A stretch of DNA of 64,000 bases, from NCBI GenBank assembly GCA_963565915.1, contig OY751487.1, positions 5,146,001-5,210,000 on the forward strand, in the 5' to 3' direction. Origin of the DNA: Entoloma clypeatum (lineage: Eukaryota; Basidiomycota; Agaricomycetes; Agaricales; Entolomataceae). The notes beneath the pieces were generated by a model. The model ran no database searches. It was not told the DNA's origin and worked only from the letters and a program-made list of their open reading frames with translations. Each line of letters starts with the position of its first letter. The stretch's first letter is position 1. Below, in pieces: positions 23,201 through 35,910 of this stretch. A program made the position numbers and the translations under genes.

Positions 23201-26200
23201 ATTGAAGGGATGAATGGAATGTGCGAGTGGAAATGTAAAGAGAACTTTGTTAAGTAACTGACCTTGTCGAACTGACTCTGATCTGAGAGGGTTCCTTCCA
23301 ACTTGGTATTCCGATCCAAGTATACTTATTCCAGTGTTTTCAGGGCTCCAACAAATCGAACAAACCCGAATTCTCTTTTGCAGAAAACAAAGAGAAAAGA
23401 AAAGAAGAACTTCTTCAAGACTTTGCAATGGAACCAAGTTCAAAATGCCATCCGCTGACGTAACGGTATCGTTGTATTCATTTTTTATTTATTTTTTATT
23501 TGCTTTTTCAGGGTCGAAATACATAGCAACAAATTGAACTGAACAAAGTTTTCTTTAATCCCGAATCCCCCCCATCGGCAGGCATCCGAACGCGGAGGAC
23601 CCTTGTCTAGATATCGTCGACATGAATGAACGCTGACATTTCCTAAAAGTGGCCAAACGATCCGCCCACACTGCACTCGAAACCCAAACAAACAATACTC
23701 CCCATACACTGCTCATGAGTTGTACATCATGATATGTTTATCTCCCAGGCCCATATTCACCCCTCACACATTGCAAGCCGCCTGGTGCTAACTTTCCAGT
23801 TTCCCTTCCCCCTTCCCCCCGTTGATTTGACACGGCGAACTAACTATGTAAGTTCAAAATCTTTCCTTCGACTTCAGATCTCACTCCAATCTCCTCAGCG
23901 GCGAAACACGTTCAACGACTTGAATAGTGATCAATGATCTGTGCCCCCCGTCCCCCAGCAAGTATCGAGAAAACAGATCAATTTGTTTTTTCACACAAAT
24001 CCTTTGTCGCGCGTACACGAACGAATGGTGCCCCCATCGTGTTGGATTACTACATCGAACCAGGGATGACGGCCTTTTCGGCATCCTAATCTCCCTTGTC
24101 AATTTAGATGACTTAGCCTTCTAACTAGCACCGTCGAAATCGAACGATGTCATAACCCCTGTCTATCATCCATCATCTCCAACTCTTATCGATTATCTAT
24201 AAGTTATCTCACCTGAGGTGTTGTTCTCGTTTCCTTGACGGCGAAAGAAGCACCAACGCCTCCATGCGATATGGCGTCACCTTCCAGGCTCTCTCTCTGC
24301 GCCCGATGAACGGGGGATGACATCACAGCACGTTTGTAATCCATTTCCCCCCGTTTTTTTAAACCGGCGATCCTCACAATCAGCAGACATGGGGAGCTCG
24401 GCGGCGGAGGTTAGCCTCGAGCGCCTTGGACGGATGAACGGATCGTCGGATTTTACCCATCCCATCATCTCTTTTGACAACTTCCTTCGGGAAAACCCCA
24501 CCACTAGTCCGGCTGACGCTCCAGTGATCCAAAAGTATCCCTCCTTGAAACGTGCCTCTAAAAAAAAAACACAAAACCTCCGCAGTCTACGATGCATTTA
24601 CTCAATCCCACGATCCTATCTCTCGATAGCATTACAATGCTGACAAGTAAGCAATTTGATCCCCCCACCGCTGGCTTTGCTGATCTCGGTGAAAGGGTTT
24701 AGTAAGCTCCTGCGCCGGGTATTAGTAAAATCATATCTCCTTGCGACTTTCACGTTCTGGACTCAGCGGCCCGCTCGCCGCGATCGCCCAAAATCATCGA
24801 GATGTTTTGGCGCTGGAGTTATTTCGGTATTCGGACCCCATGACAGTGTGTCATGACCTCCTCACGCCCGCGCACCGCGCACTTTCCATTCTTAGCCTTT
24901 GCACGGGTCATCAACTCGATCTTTTGGCTTCCATCTCTATCAGGAGCACAAATGGGGCATGTGGACTTCTTCACTTGTTTTCTCGGGGAGAAAAAAAAAC
25001 AAGGGCATTCCTACATGTTCCGATTCTTTTTTTTGGTGTTCTTCTCGGGTTGTGGACGACCTTGTTTCCGCCCCGCGTACTGTGGGCCAGTGCCTAGCCC
25101 AGTTCCATCTGTCCTAGATGCTTCGAGATCGGCTGCCGTGCGCTGTCTGTCTAGATCAAAGATGGGAAACCTCGGTGCAGTCGATCCAAAATTGGCCTTT
25201 TTTTCAATTAGGAAAACCTTTTCATCTGAGCCATCAAGGACCGCACGGTCATCGGTCTCGTATCTCTGAGCATCTCTATCTAGTTTTTTCGACTAACTCG
25301 CAAGTCACATACACCATTCAATCATTTTTCAAATGCCGCTGCCCAATCTGCCGGTGAAAAGCAACGGTGGTCGTGGTGGTGGTCATACAACGAATTTGGA
25401 ATTCGAAAACTTTGCCGCCTATCTGTGTCGCAACCAACCCAAAGAAAGTCTGGAAAGCAAAAAAAAAAAAAGAAAATGTGGGTCGTGGTCTTGGCACCGA
25501 AGACGGGATAGTTTCACAAAGAGTTCAAGTAGTACTGTACTACATACCACGATCTTCGGCTCGATCGACGATCATAGAGCAGCAAATCAGTGGCAAATCC
25601 CGATCTAAACCCAAACGACGATGACCGAGAAAGACTTGACGGTGTTTTATCTGCACTCCAAATTTCTCGAGCGATGCGCGGAATAAGGGATAGAGATTGT
25701 GGGAGGCCTCGTCTTTTGGCGGAACGTTCATGTGATTAAACTGACACGTCTTTTTCTTTTGAGTTGGACAACTGCTGGACGTGTAGACCCCGCGATCCAA
25801 GTTGAGCCGGCTCTGGCCTTCGAAATTAGCCATGAGAAATGCAGGGAATCCTGATACGTTGGGATGAAGAAAAGACGGGCCGTCACAAGCTTGAAGCCGG
25901 ACCACCTGCGCGCCACCAAGGACATTTCCCGTGAACAGTTGACCCTGATGAGAGGCCTCATAGCAACTGTTATCTTTTACATGTCGTAGAGTCAAGTCAT
26001 TCTGTATGACACACAAGGTCATCGGAAACCCGGCGCTGAATACACAGAAACTTTCAAAATCGGCTGTACGAAAAACATTTGATGAATGGGGCGGGCCCAT
26101 GATTGGAAAGACGGTACGGTACTACGGTTCAAGAAACCATAGAGGGATAGAAGATAAATGTCATTGCAAACACACGTAGTAGTAACGAAAAAAATATCCC

Positions 26201-26203
26201 ACA
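20212..26203. other. Long gene-free region upstream of the bHLH gene
   Basis: About 6 kb without a recognisable gene on either strand. It contains C/T-rich stretches, A-runs (for example 20749-20760, 20858-20871, 22810-22820) and many short direct repeats. A 186-codon open frame at 25540-26100 on the minus strand matches no family I know. It is probably the regulatory region and long leader of the bHLH gene, plus the downstream region of the DUF6534 gene. Confidence 0.4.
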
Positions 26204-28662
26204 TCACGAAGTGCTATACGTCACCGTCCTTTCCACATGGATCTGAACGTGCTCCGGCGGCTGTTCTTCCTCTGTACTCTTCTTATTATGCGGATCCTGA
26301 TATGAAATAAATTGAATCAATATATTATATATATGAGGAAAAGAAAGAAGGGGTTGAAAAAAAAAAAAAAAAAAGAACACCGTACCATAAAGGACATCAC
26401 CGACGATACTCTATGTCTTGGCGGACAATTCAGATCCAAGACAGCCCTGTTCGGGACGAGGCGGGAGCTGGGCTGCGAGAGCTGATACCGCATGTTCAGC
26501 CTGGGATTGAGAGAGAGAACACCCGGTAGGTAAGTTGGCGTTCCCAAATTTTTGAACTTTGACAAGTGGGTACACTTACACGGCAAGCAGAGAGTTCGCA
26601 CATACTAAAGCAAAACAAAAAAAAGGTGGGGGGGGGGGGCTGAGTCTTGGTAACTTTTAAACGATGACAAAAGGGGGACGGGGGCGAGAGGGCGAGGGGG
26701 GATATATAAAAAAAGGAATGGGAACGCACATCCTGGGATCGTGACAAGGAGACCCATGAAAATCAAGTTATCCGGCGTCGTCAACCACTGTACCAGCAAT
26801 GGAAAAATTGCTCAGATGGCAAAAAAAAACCGAAAAGAAAAAAAAGAGAAACGCACGGAAATGAGGCAAACGATGGTAGCGAGTCTACCATCCGTCGAGT
26901 TTCAGACACACGAAAAAAAAAAGAAAAAGCAGTTAGAAATTGTGAATTTACGAACCCTGTCAAAGAGCCAGTTTCGAAGGCGTTGAAGACTAGGAATTCG
27001 ATGATGCGGTCGGTGCTATAGAAAACGTCAGTAGTGTAAACGCAGCTGAGGAGGGGTGGAATAACGAGAAAGAGACAAAGAGACAAAGAGAAGGGTAGGG
27101 GTGGGGGTGGGGGTGGGGGAAACACTTACCTCAGGGAGAGCCTTCGATTCCCATGAAGGAACGCAAAGACACAAAGCGTGATCCAAATATCCGTCGCCGA
27201 CGAAATCGCAAGCACCGAAGAAATCAGCCACTGAATAAAGCAAAAAACAACGAAAACAGGTCAGAAACAACCGTGGGGGGATTGGTACCATCCCGAACGG
27301 AGCAAAAGGCGAGATTCTCTTATCTGACTTGATAATGATGTCGGATAGCAGTGAATGCTCGGAGGTTCACGCTGTGTTTTTGATCAATCAAACAAGTGTC
27401 TAGGAGACAGCGAAAAATGAGGAGGGAAACTGACAATTCGCCGCTTATTGCTAGGGGGGGGGGGGGGGGGGGGGGTTGGCGAGAACCGTTAGTTTCTCTG
27501 CAAGATCAACCGATATAGAAGATAAAAAGTACTCACTGGCAGCTGCGCCTTCAATCCAAATAATAATAAATCAGCCAGGAAAGAACCAAGACGGAAGCCT
27601 TCCCCACTCACAAAGGCGAAGAACAGCAATGATGGCCTGCGGGGAAAAAGGGGGGTTTTTTTTTTGGTCAAAATCATCGCCAGCTTTAGTAATAGGTGGG
27701 GTAAGGGTCACTTACAACTGGAAAGCTAAGGTACGAGTTCCTGCTCACTTACGCCCGCTGAGCCACACAAGAAGTTGAGGGGGCGAGGGGACTTACTTTG
27801 AAAAATGCGGAACGCGAAGAAGCTGGAGAGATTGTTTTTTTGAGCATTCGCCCATATTTGAGGTGGGGGGGGGGGAGGGGGAATACATACCATTGTACGA
27901 CGGTGATCGTAGCTGACTGAGGGGGGGACCAAAAAAGGTTTTTCAATAACCGAAGGGGAGGGGGAAGAAGTACACAGGCTCTCTCACCGTGAAGAGGCCA
28001 GACACCTTTTTTTTTGGGGGGGGGAATAGATGGAGATCAGTAAATCGGCACTCTCAAGCATTTCAATTGCGTTTGGAAGCGTACGGCTAGGCATCTATTG
28101 ACGTTTTTTTTTAGTCAGTACTTCATGCCGCTCCCGAAAAAGACAAAAAAAAAGTAGGATGATCCGTCATACAGTGAATTGTTGATGATTTCCTCCGGCG
28201 TCCCAAAATCTCTGACGACGTGTTCCCATAACGATCCGACGATGAGGCAGGTGTGAGTGAAATCGAGAAACCTGGAAGAAAAAAAAAAAAGGGGGGGGGG
28301 GGGGGGGGGGACGATACATTAACACACCTCCCCGCGCTCCCCACAAAGGCCAGAACGAACGTACCATACAACGACAACCTTGCATCACAGAAAAGAAAAA
28401 AAAAGTTTTTGAATGAGAATTGCGAAAAAATTGAAGAAGGGGAAAGGGCCGTACCAAGACTTTATAACCGATTGGATCCAACGCGGATAGTTTGAAGTAC
28501 AGCACCGTTTGTACAGCCGTCGCTCCCGAAAGCCTTTTGAAGCCGTTGTTTTTTTAGTGTGATGAGGATTCGAGAGAGATTTGTCATTTCGACGACTCAC
28601 CATGATGCGAAGAAACTACCGAGGAGAAGCGCTCCGTGGTTCTTGGGGACGTCGAATGTCAT
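26204..28662 (-). CDS. Seven-helix membrane protein, DUF6534 family (copy A)
   Basis: A many-exon gene rebuilt by hand. Start MTFDVPKNHGALLLGSFFAS (exon 28662-28601). Then WLSGATAVQTVLYFKLSALD, a 14-nt microexon coding VVVVW, and FLDFTHTCLIVGSLWEHV. Later come AIIAVLRL, a helix around 27130-27240 (QWLISSVLAISSATDIWITL), an exon ending ETGSLTG, a 28-nt exon (LATIVCLIS), WLTTPDNLIFMGLLVTIPG, a 25-nt exon (CANSLLAV), LNMRYQLSQ and a last exon 26296-26204 with an acidic tail. The order and motifs are those of DUF6534 proteins, widespread agaricomycete seven-helix proteins of unknown role. All frames join without a stop where checked. Its introns hold C20T12-like pyrimidine tracts before acceptors. 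A paralogue lies at 37971-39659. Confidence 0.8.
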
Positions 28663-29370
28663 AGGGTGCTTGAGAAAGACTTTTTTGAATTTGGGGAAGA
28701 AAGGTTTTTGAACTAAAAAGAGATGATCCTCCCGGGGGTGGTGGTGGTGTGGTGGTAAAGATATGTGAGGGGGAATTTCAGGCGAGGGTTAGAGTTGGAG
28801 TTGGATGTAAACTGCGACTCGGACGGTCAATGTTAAAAGAAGTCAACCTGGGCCAAAAATATTCCGGTCTGAGGTGGGGGGTATGACATGTTTTGAGGTT
28901 TCCGATCGAATGGGGAATTTGCATTTATGATCGCGGAGGGGGTACTATCATAGCTCATTAAGAACGGAGCAATTAACAGCCCGGGGCGCCTTCATAGCTT
29001 CAGATGGGGACCGACCGTGACTGTGGTGCGTAGAGACTTTCAATGGTGTTTTTGCAAGTTTGTTTGGGCAGTGTAACCACTGACATCGGACTCGGGGGGC
29101 ACGTAACAGCAACGATCTCTCTTGGGGGACTTTCTCCTCTTTTCAGAAAATCACGTTCGATCGATTGCATCGAGACATTATTATATCGGCTGCATGGCAT
29201 CGAGGAAATTTTTTCTTGTCTTTTGTTTTTTTGAAAATTTCGGAGGTTGGTCTCGGAAACAAACAAACTCTCGTGCAAACAGGCCAATACAACACCATGT
29301 ATTCCCCCGAGGATAAACCGAGATGCATGTACCGCCGCAGTCCAGAACACGATGTCGCCACTACGACCAT
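28663..29370. other. Intergenic region upstream of DUF6534 copy A
   Basis: No gene seen. It holds the upstream region of the minus-strand DUF6534 gene and short open frames of no known family. Confidence 0.4.
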
Positions 29371-30276
29371 AGAAGTACCAAACACAAATTGATGGTATAT
29401 CACATGGATTGTAAAGTAGTGGTATCTAAAAGCATGCATCCTTATTATAAAGGCGCGTCATATACTCTCTAGCATACTGTCCAAAGCAGAAGAAGTGCAC
29501 GCCTCTGCAAGAATCACTTCTTGTACACGATGGCAGCTCGTCCCTTCCAACGCGGCGTGATGCTATTCCTCCTCTGCACACACACGACAAAACCAGCATG
29601 CTCTCTCGGAACGTTCAACCTGTAGTCGGGCAACGGGTATTTCGGGAGGGCTTGATTGAGCGCACGCTCGGGTGGAAAAACATCCAGGTTTCGGGTTGCG
29701 CGAGACAGCGATCTGATTGAAAGGGGGTAACAAAAGGGCGATAAGTACATAAGGACGAGAAGACGCTGGTAGAGCTCTTCACATTTTGAACTGGAGCCGT
29801 CTAAGGACCTTTCGTACATGCTGTACATGCTGCTCCCGTACGGCCGCAGAAGTACCATACACAATGTGATGGTCTATTAAAAAATCGCGGTATCTAACAG
29901 CACACCATGCATCCATATTATAAAGTGGGTCATATACGCTCAGCATACTACTGCCCAAAACAGATGACTCTGCAAAAAATCGCTTCTTGCACGACAGCAT
30001 TCCTCCTCAACAAGCATGACAAACGCGGCATGCTCGCTCGGACCGCTTCAATTCTTGTTTCAACCTGTAGTCGGACAACGAGTATTTCGTGAGGGCTTGA
30101 GCGCACGCTCGGATGATAAAATATCCAGGTTTCGGCTTGCGCGAGACAGCGATCTGATTGAAAGGGGTAACACAAGGGGCGATAAGTACATAAGGACGAG
30201 AAGAATCTAGTAGAGTTCTTCACATTTTGAATTGTAGCCGTCTAAGGGCCTTTCGTACATGCTGCACATGCTGCTC
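29371..30276. repeat. Diverged tandem duplication of the 3' end of the small gene at 30220-30865
   Basis: Two direct units, about 29371-29847 and 29848-30276, align over their length (for example both start AGAAGTACCA and both contain CGAGACAGCGATCTGATTGA and CGATAAGTACATAAGGACGA). Each unit includes the coding end with minus-strand residues EQHVQHVRK, LRRLQFKM and stop. Small indels and substitutions separate them. Confidence 0.8.
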
Positions 30277-30865
30277 TGCCTGGCGAAGAATGAGATTTGA
30301 CCTCTTTCGTGCCTTGCACATATTGTCTACAGTTGAGTATTTAATATAAAGTGGATGGAGTGAGTGAAGTGCACTTACGCCTCGACATCTTGGACTGTCC
30401 CGAAGAGTTCGGTTTGTGAGGGTTGTGGTCGTGGTCTGGGTTGGGTGCTTCGTGGTCGGTTCTCCTCATCTGTGTCTGCACCCTCCTGAGGCGTAACCAC
30501 TCCAGCGCGACCCGGAGCCTCACGGGCATCCTCCCAAACCCGTCCTCCTTTCTTGCTGCTGCGAATACGTGGGTCATGTGATCCGCCTCCTTGAAATTCT
30601 GCTCGATGACGGTGCGGAGGACGAGCTGCCACGGCTTCGGGAAGGCCGAGATGCGGTCGACGGTGAGGATGGTGCTGGAGGCGAGGTCTTCGATTTGGTT
30701 TAGGTGGTGAGGGAGGGCTGGGGGGTCGTGCAGGGTGGAGATGAGGTACGGAGGGAGGGTGTGTGGGTAGAAGAGGTCGGTGGCGGCGTAGAGTTGGGGA
30801 GGGGTGTAAGAGGGGAAGGTGTTACGTCTTTTGCGGGGTGAGGTCATGTTTGTGGTGTGCGCCAT
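30220..30865 (-). CDS. Small basic protein of unknown function
   Basis: Two exons are inferred. Exon 1 starts at the ATG at 30865 and ends with a GTAAGT donor near 30379. The last exon runs from after ACTGTAG to the stop at 30220-30222 and codes CKARKRSNLILRQAEQHVQH and the end LRRLQFKM. The joined frame is open and gives about 190 residues. The central part (ILTVDRISAFPKPWQLVLRT, MPVRLRVALEWLRLRRVQTQ) looks helical. No family is recognised. It is divergent from SKN7 with about 320 bp between start codons. Its terminal exon is duplicated downstream. Confidence 0.5.
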
Positions 30866-31188
30866 GTGCTGAGAGTGATGTTCGGTAAGACATGCAGGCG
30901 AGGTTTATAAGTGTTGCGTCCGGAGAGGAGGTTCGTGGGGGTGGAGAGCATCTGATTAAAAGTTTCCGAGTCCGAGGAGAACTTGGTGGCGGGCTCCTAT
31001 TTAATTTACAACGCGGGTGATTCTAGAACTTGAAGTTAAAGTCAGAGAAGCATTGATGGCCCAGAACAAACGAGACGATTTCCTGATCTGATCTTATCTA
31101 ATCTTTAAAAATTTGATGGGAATGATGTAAAGGCCTAGGCCATGTCCAGAACTTGTTTTGACCTTTGCACTCGTTTGACGCATAAAAG
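30866..31188. promoter_or_regulatory. Divergent promoter region between the small gene and SKN7
   Basis: A 323-bp gap separates the two divergent start codons, so both promoters must lie here or overlap the leaders. No specific operator is claimed. Confidence 0.45.
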
Positions 31189-34100
31189 ATGGACCAGAAT
31201 ACATACGGCGGCTCCAACAGCTCCAACTATTCACGGAACAATCACCGCTTTCTGCCTCCACCACAGCTGCCTTCACCGTCACAACTCCAGCTCCACCTCC
31301 CTCCCTCCCAGAATAACACTCTCCCACCCATTCCACCCATTCCCGGACGTAGGTACACCCTACCCGACATTCCACACCATCGCGACCAACCCTGGCCCCC
31401 TTCCCAGCACTCGTCCGCCGCTAGGGATGTCCAGTACTCCCAACCTGATCAACCCCCCATAAAACACGAATCGTTACCCATGACTCGAACCTCTATCGAT
31501 GACGCCGTCCCTGCCGCCAGTGATTTTGTCAAGAAACTGTACAAGTATGTCCTTCGCGGTCTTTCATAGTCTCCCTCTTATGGTGGGTTGCACAGAATGC
31601 TCGAAGACTCGTCTATACACCACGTCGTGGCATGGGGACCGCAGGGCGATTGCTTCGTGGTAAAGGTACGTAAAAAGTTGAATGACGGGTTACGTATAAT
31701 CTAATCTTTTTTTAGGACATGAATGACTTCACCAAGATCATCCTCCCGCGGATGTTCAAACACTCCAACTTTGCCAGCTTCGTTCGCCAGTTGAACAAGT
31801 ACGACTTTCATAAGATCAAGAACACAGATGATGGCCAGTTTGGCGAACAGGTAAGCGTCCCTTCTCACACCCTGCCTACCCCTTCAAACACAACTCCCAG
31901 AGCTGGACATTCCGTCACCCCCACTTCCACGCCGACCGCCGCGAAGATCTCGAAAACATCAAACGCAAAGTCCCAGCTCAGCGCAAGCAGAACAACAACA
32001 ACAACAACGCTCGTTCCTCGGAGCCAGGTCCCCCTTCTTCCTCCCAGCACCAGCGCACGCTCCGCTCTTCCTCGCGCCACCACTCTCCTTCCTCAAACGC
32101 TCCCTCACCCACACCTCCCTCACCATCGTACAACACGCACGCCCTCCCGCTCACCACCTCAGCGCACTACCAGCAGCAGACCGATGCCCTGCAAACCCAA
32201 GTCACGACCCTCCAATCCCAGCTAGCCTCCTTACAGTCCCAGCTGGCCTCTCTAACCGCGTCCAACAACTCACTGAGCACACAGCTGCGCGCCATGGCAG
32301 AGTCGCACAACGGCCTCGTGCAGGAATGCACGATTCTACGGAGGGAGCGGGATCTTCATCTGCACTATCCTTCTCTGCACAAGGCTGGGCCGTTGTCCTC
32401 CTCCTCCTCGTCTTCACCATTGAATCCAGACGATGCGCAGGGGATGAAACTCACCTCGATGGCTCGGGTGCTCGATTCGTTGCAGAGGGAGGAAGAGGCG
32501 ATGAGGAGGCGGGTGGGTTTGTTGGAGCGCGGGTATGAAGAGGTGTTGAGGGAGATTGGGGGCGTGCAGCGGGGGATGGCGCAGCAGGATGGGCTGATGC
32601 AGGGCATTATTGGTGGGTTTTTGGGCGTGGGTGAGGGTGAGGGGCAACAACAGTCGGGCGGTGGTGGTGGTGTGGGTGCAACGACGAGTTTGGAGGTCTT
32701 GGGGAGCGTGGATCCGTTGGCGGCCGTGGCGTTTGGGCAGGGTGGTGAGTAAATCTATCTCTTTTTTTTTTCTTTTCTTTTGTTGCGTGCGGATGGTGGG
32801 TGAAGAATTTTGAGCGCCGCCGAGGAGCCTTTTTTTTGTTTTTGTTTTTCATCGTCCACATGCACCCCATCCATCTCTCCCCTTCATCTCTCCCCTCTCC
32901 CCTCCCCTCCCCTACGAAATAACCCTATGGCGTGTAATTCCATTCCACCCCCCCACTCATACGATAAGAAATATTTTTTTTCTATTCGCGGACGGATATT
33001 TCTTGTAAGAGCTATCGGACTGAAACTTACCGATATAGGATATAGGATATATGGCGTCCCGTTGTATAACACCTTTTCTATATTCTCTCTCTATCTTGCT
33101 TCATCCTTTTTCGCTCTCTCTCCTCGGCTGGTCGTTCGTTCTCTCTGCGTGTGTGTAAGGTTGGATTTTTGGGTGGGCAAAGGGAACTGTAAACTTAGTC
33201 CACGTTTCCCTTTTCTCTTCTTTTCTCCTCGTCTGTTTTCTTTTGAAAAAAAAAAAAAACATCCAACTGACCGATTTTTTTTTGTTTTTTGTTTTTCCTT
33301 CTCCCCCGCCAACACCACTTCCTTCATATTCGCCGTCTCTTTCACCAAATCCCCTCCCCCCCACGAAAATCATGAACGCCTACGTCCGTTCGGAAAAAAA
33401 AAAAAAAAAAAAATTGAAACATGAATTTTTGTTCAATGCCATTGATCTATGGGTTCCGCCGCTGGAAAAAAAAAAAAAAAAAAAAAAAAACGATGACTAT
33501 GCGCGCTCGTTCCGGATTTCTAAAAAAAAAAAACAACAAAAATTCGATGAAAACGAATGAAACCCCCATCGCTCTTCTTTTTTTTTTTTTTTGTGTTTTC
33601 TTTTGGTGTTTTCTGAATCTCCGGTCATCATTCTATTCCTCCTCCCTTCGCGGCGTCTCAAAAAAACAAAAAAAAGGTCCAGGCCTAAGCGCGGCTAGCC
33701 CAGGTCCGTCGTCGTCGTCGTCGTCGTTGTCGTTGTCGGTGGCAAAGAGGACAGAGACGGTATCCCCGCCGCCTGTCGTCTACCATGGGCAGCAGCGATC
33801 GTCTCAGGAGGTGGGGGAGAACGGTGCACGGCCGGGTCCTCCTCCGCCGCCACCACCTCCTTCTGCTGTTGCTGTTGCTGTTACTGTTGATGGGGTGGAA
33901 CCGCAACGGAAGACGCGGGGTTTGAAGAATACTGTGCAGGCGCAGATGAAGGTTGGGAAGGTTGAGAGTGAGGGGGAGGGTGAGTTGCAAAGGTCTGGGC
34001 GGATGTGGGATGACCAGAGCCGGAACTGGAATCGGAATCGGAGTCAGGGCCAGGGCCAAGGCGAGAACATGATGTTTCTCCCGCTGCAGTTGACGGCCGA

Positions 34101-35910
34101 TGCGGCGCGTGCGTCGTTGATGCAGATGAGCGAGATGTCGAGGAGGGCGGAGAAGGTTGGGTTTATGTTTGGTAGCGGTGGTGGTGGTGGTGGTGCTGCT
34201 TCTGCTGCTGCCAATGATGGTGGTGTTACTGCCCACAATGGTGGTGATGGTGGTGGTTTGCCAGTGTGCGACGAAGGTGGGTTCGTTGCGGCGGAGCGAC
34301 GAGGGGGGATTCGGCACATGCACATGCGTGTGGCGGCGCCGGTCGGAACTGAAGAGATGACCATGATGAGGATGGACCGGCGGGAGTCCGAGTCGGAGTC
34401 CAGGATCTGGGCGGCCGCTGCGAGCGCGGGGCTTTTTGGCTCTGGGGGGGAGGAAGGATCATCGTCATCATCATCTGGGCCCCGTGTCCCGGGCGCGGGC
34501 GAGGACGGGTCTGGAACGGCGTGGGGGAGGAGGGGTATGGTGGAGACGCATGGGGGGCTGCAGGTCTATACGGTCGGACATTTGATGCCGAGGGATGAGC
34601 ATGGTCTAGGCTTGACTTTTGGGTCGGGGGAGGAGGAGGAGGCTGCGCGTGGTCGTCCGTTTGTTCGGGATGAAGGGGGGCAGTGGGAGGTGGACGGTCC
34701 GGGTGGTGTGGGTGCGGGTGGAGGAGATGATAGGGGGAGGGGGAGATTGGGCTTGGGCGGTTATCCGTTTGGGGATGGGGAGGATGCTGAGCCGGGCTCG
34801 GGTTCCGCTTCCGCTTCGATGGGCTCTGCGGCGGTTCCTGTTGGTGGTGCATCGAAGCGGGGTGCGGGCGCGAAGAAGCTCCGTGTGCGCCGGTCGACGT
34901 TCGTGCCTGGGTGGGCGGTCCCGCCTCGGGTGCTGTTGGTCGACGACGATGCGGTGAGCAGGAAGCTCGGGAGTAAGTTCTTGCAGGTATATGGGTGCAC
35001 GATCGACGTTGCTGTCGATGGTGTTGGGGCGGTGAACAAGATGAATCTGGAAAAGTATGATTTGGTGCTGATGGTGAGGGGGTTCTTTTATATGGCTTTG
35101 GCGTGAGTCCCCGGCTGATGTTTTCTTTTTCTTTTTCAAAAAAGGACATTGTGATGCCGAAATTGGATGGGGTGTCTGCGACGTCTTTGATTCGCAAATT
35201 CGACCATATGACGCCGATCATATCGATGACCAGCAATTCGAAGCCTAATGAGATCATGACCTACTATTCATCTGGTAAGTTTTCACACCGGTTCGCTCTC
35301 TTGGGCTGTGTCAAAAAAATGTCTTTCTTTTTTTAGGCATGAATGACATCCTGCCAAAGCCGTTCACGAAAGAGGGGCTTTTCGAGATGCTCGAGGTCCG
35401 TCTCTTCTTCGTTGAAATGTTTTTTGGCGGAAACCTGACGTCTAGCACGTTTAGAAACACCTTACCCATCTCAAACTAATCCAAGAAATGTCCCGCGTCC
35501 CGCGGTCCGTTGGAATTCCTCCGCTCTCCGACACCGGCTTCGAACAGGTGTTTATCGCCCAAGCTGCACTCACACCCAGCGGCGCCGGTCACGATCTTCC
35601 TGACGGGATGTTGCCTATGGTGCTTTCGCAGCCTTCGTCTGCTACGTTTGCATTTTATGAGGACGAGGGCCGTATCAATCCCTTGGCGGGGATGGGTTTG
35701 ACGGACGACCAGTACAGCACGATTTTGCAGAACATGAGGAACGGCCAGAATCTCCTTGATGGGATGGGGATGGGGATGGGGATGGTGGGTGTTGATATGA
35801 TTGCTAGCGAGCGAGGGAGAGGGAGGGAGAAAAGGCATTTGGAGATGGACGATGAGGACCATGACCATGGGAGGGATGGGAAGCGGAGTCGGTTCGAGGT
35901 CATTGAGTGA
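31189..35910 (+). CDS. SKN7: Skn7/Prr1-type response regulator with HSF DNA-binding domain
   Basis: Eight exons (31189-31544, 31596-31665, 31716-31850, 31901-32744, 33677-35073, 35145-35274, 35337-35395, 35455-35910) give an exact 1148-residue frame. Residues about 110-215 are the HSF-type DNA-binding domain (DFVKKLYKMLED, CFVVKDMNDFTKIILPRMFK, SNFASFVRQLNKYDFHKIK, SWTFRHPHF). About 275-320 is a coiled coil of repeated LQSQLASL. About 885-1003 is a response-regulator receiver: acidic pair in RVLLVDDDAVS, phospho-acceptor Asp in MDIVMPKLDG, Thr/Ser in SMTSN and Lys in LPKPF. Skn7 receives phosphate from a histidine phosphotransfer protein and governs oxidative and cell-wall stress genes. The linker is long and low-complexity. 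Intron 4 is 932 nt, far longer than the others, and full of A/T runs. Confidence 0.95.

Noticed and set aside
25540..26100. 186-codon minus-strand open frame
   Set aside because: No domain, helix pattern or family resemblance, and no codon bias I could see; may be chance.
27454..27475. G22 run considered as a telomere or assembly-gap artefact
   Set aside because: It lies in an intron of a gene whose exons on both sides join in frame, so the locus is continuous, although the exact run length may be unreliable.
34226..35257. 343-codon minus-strand open frame (P/H-rich)
   Set aside because: Antisense shadow of the Gly-rich SKN7 linker and receiver exon.
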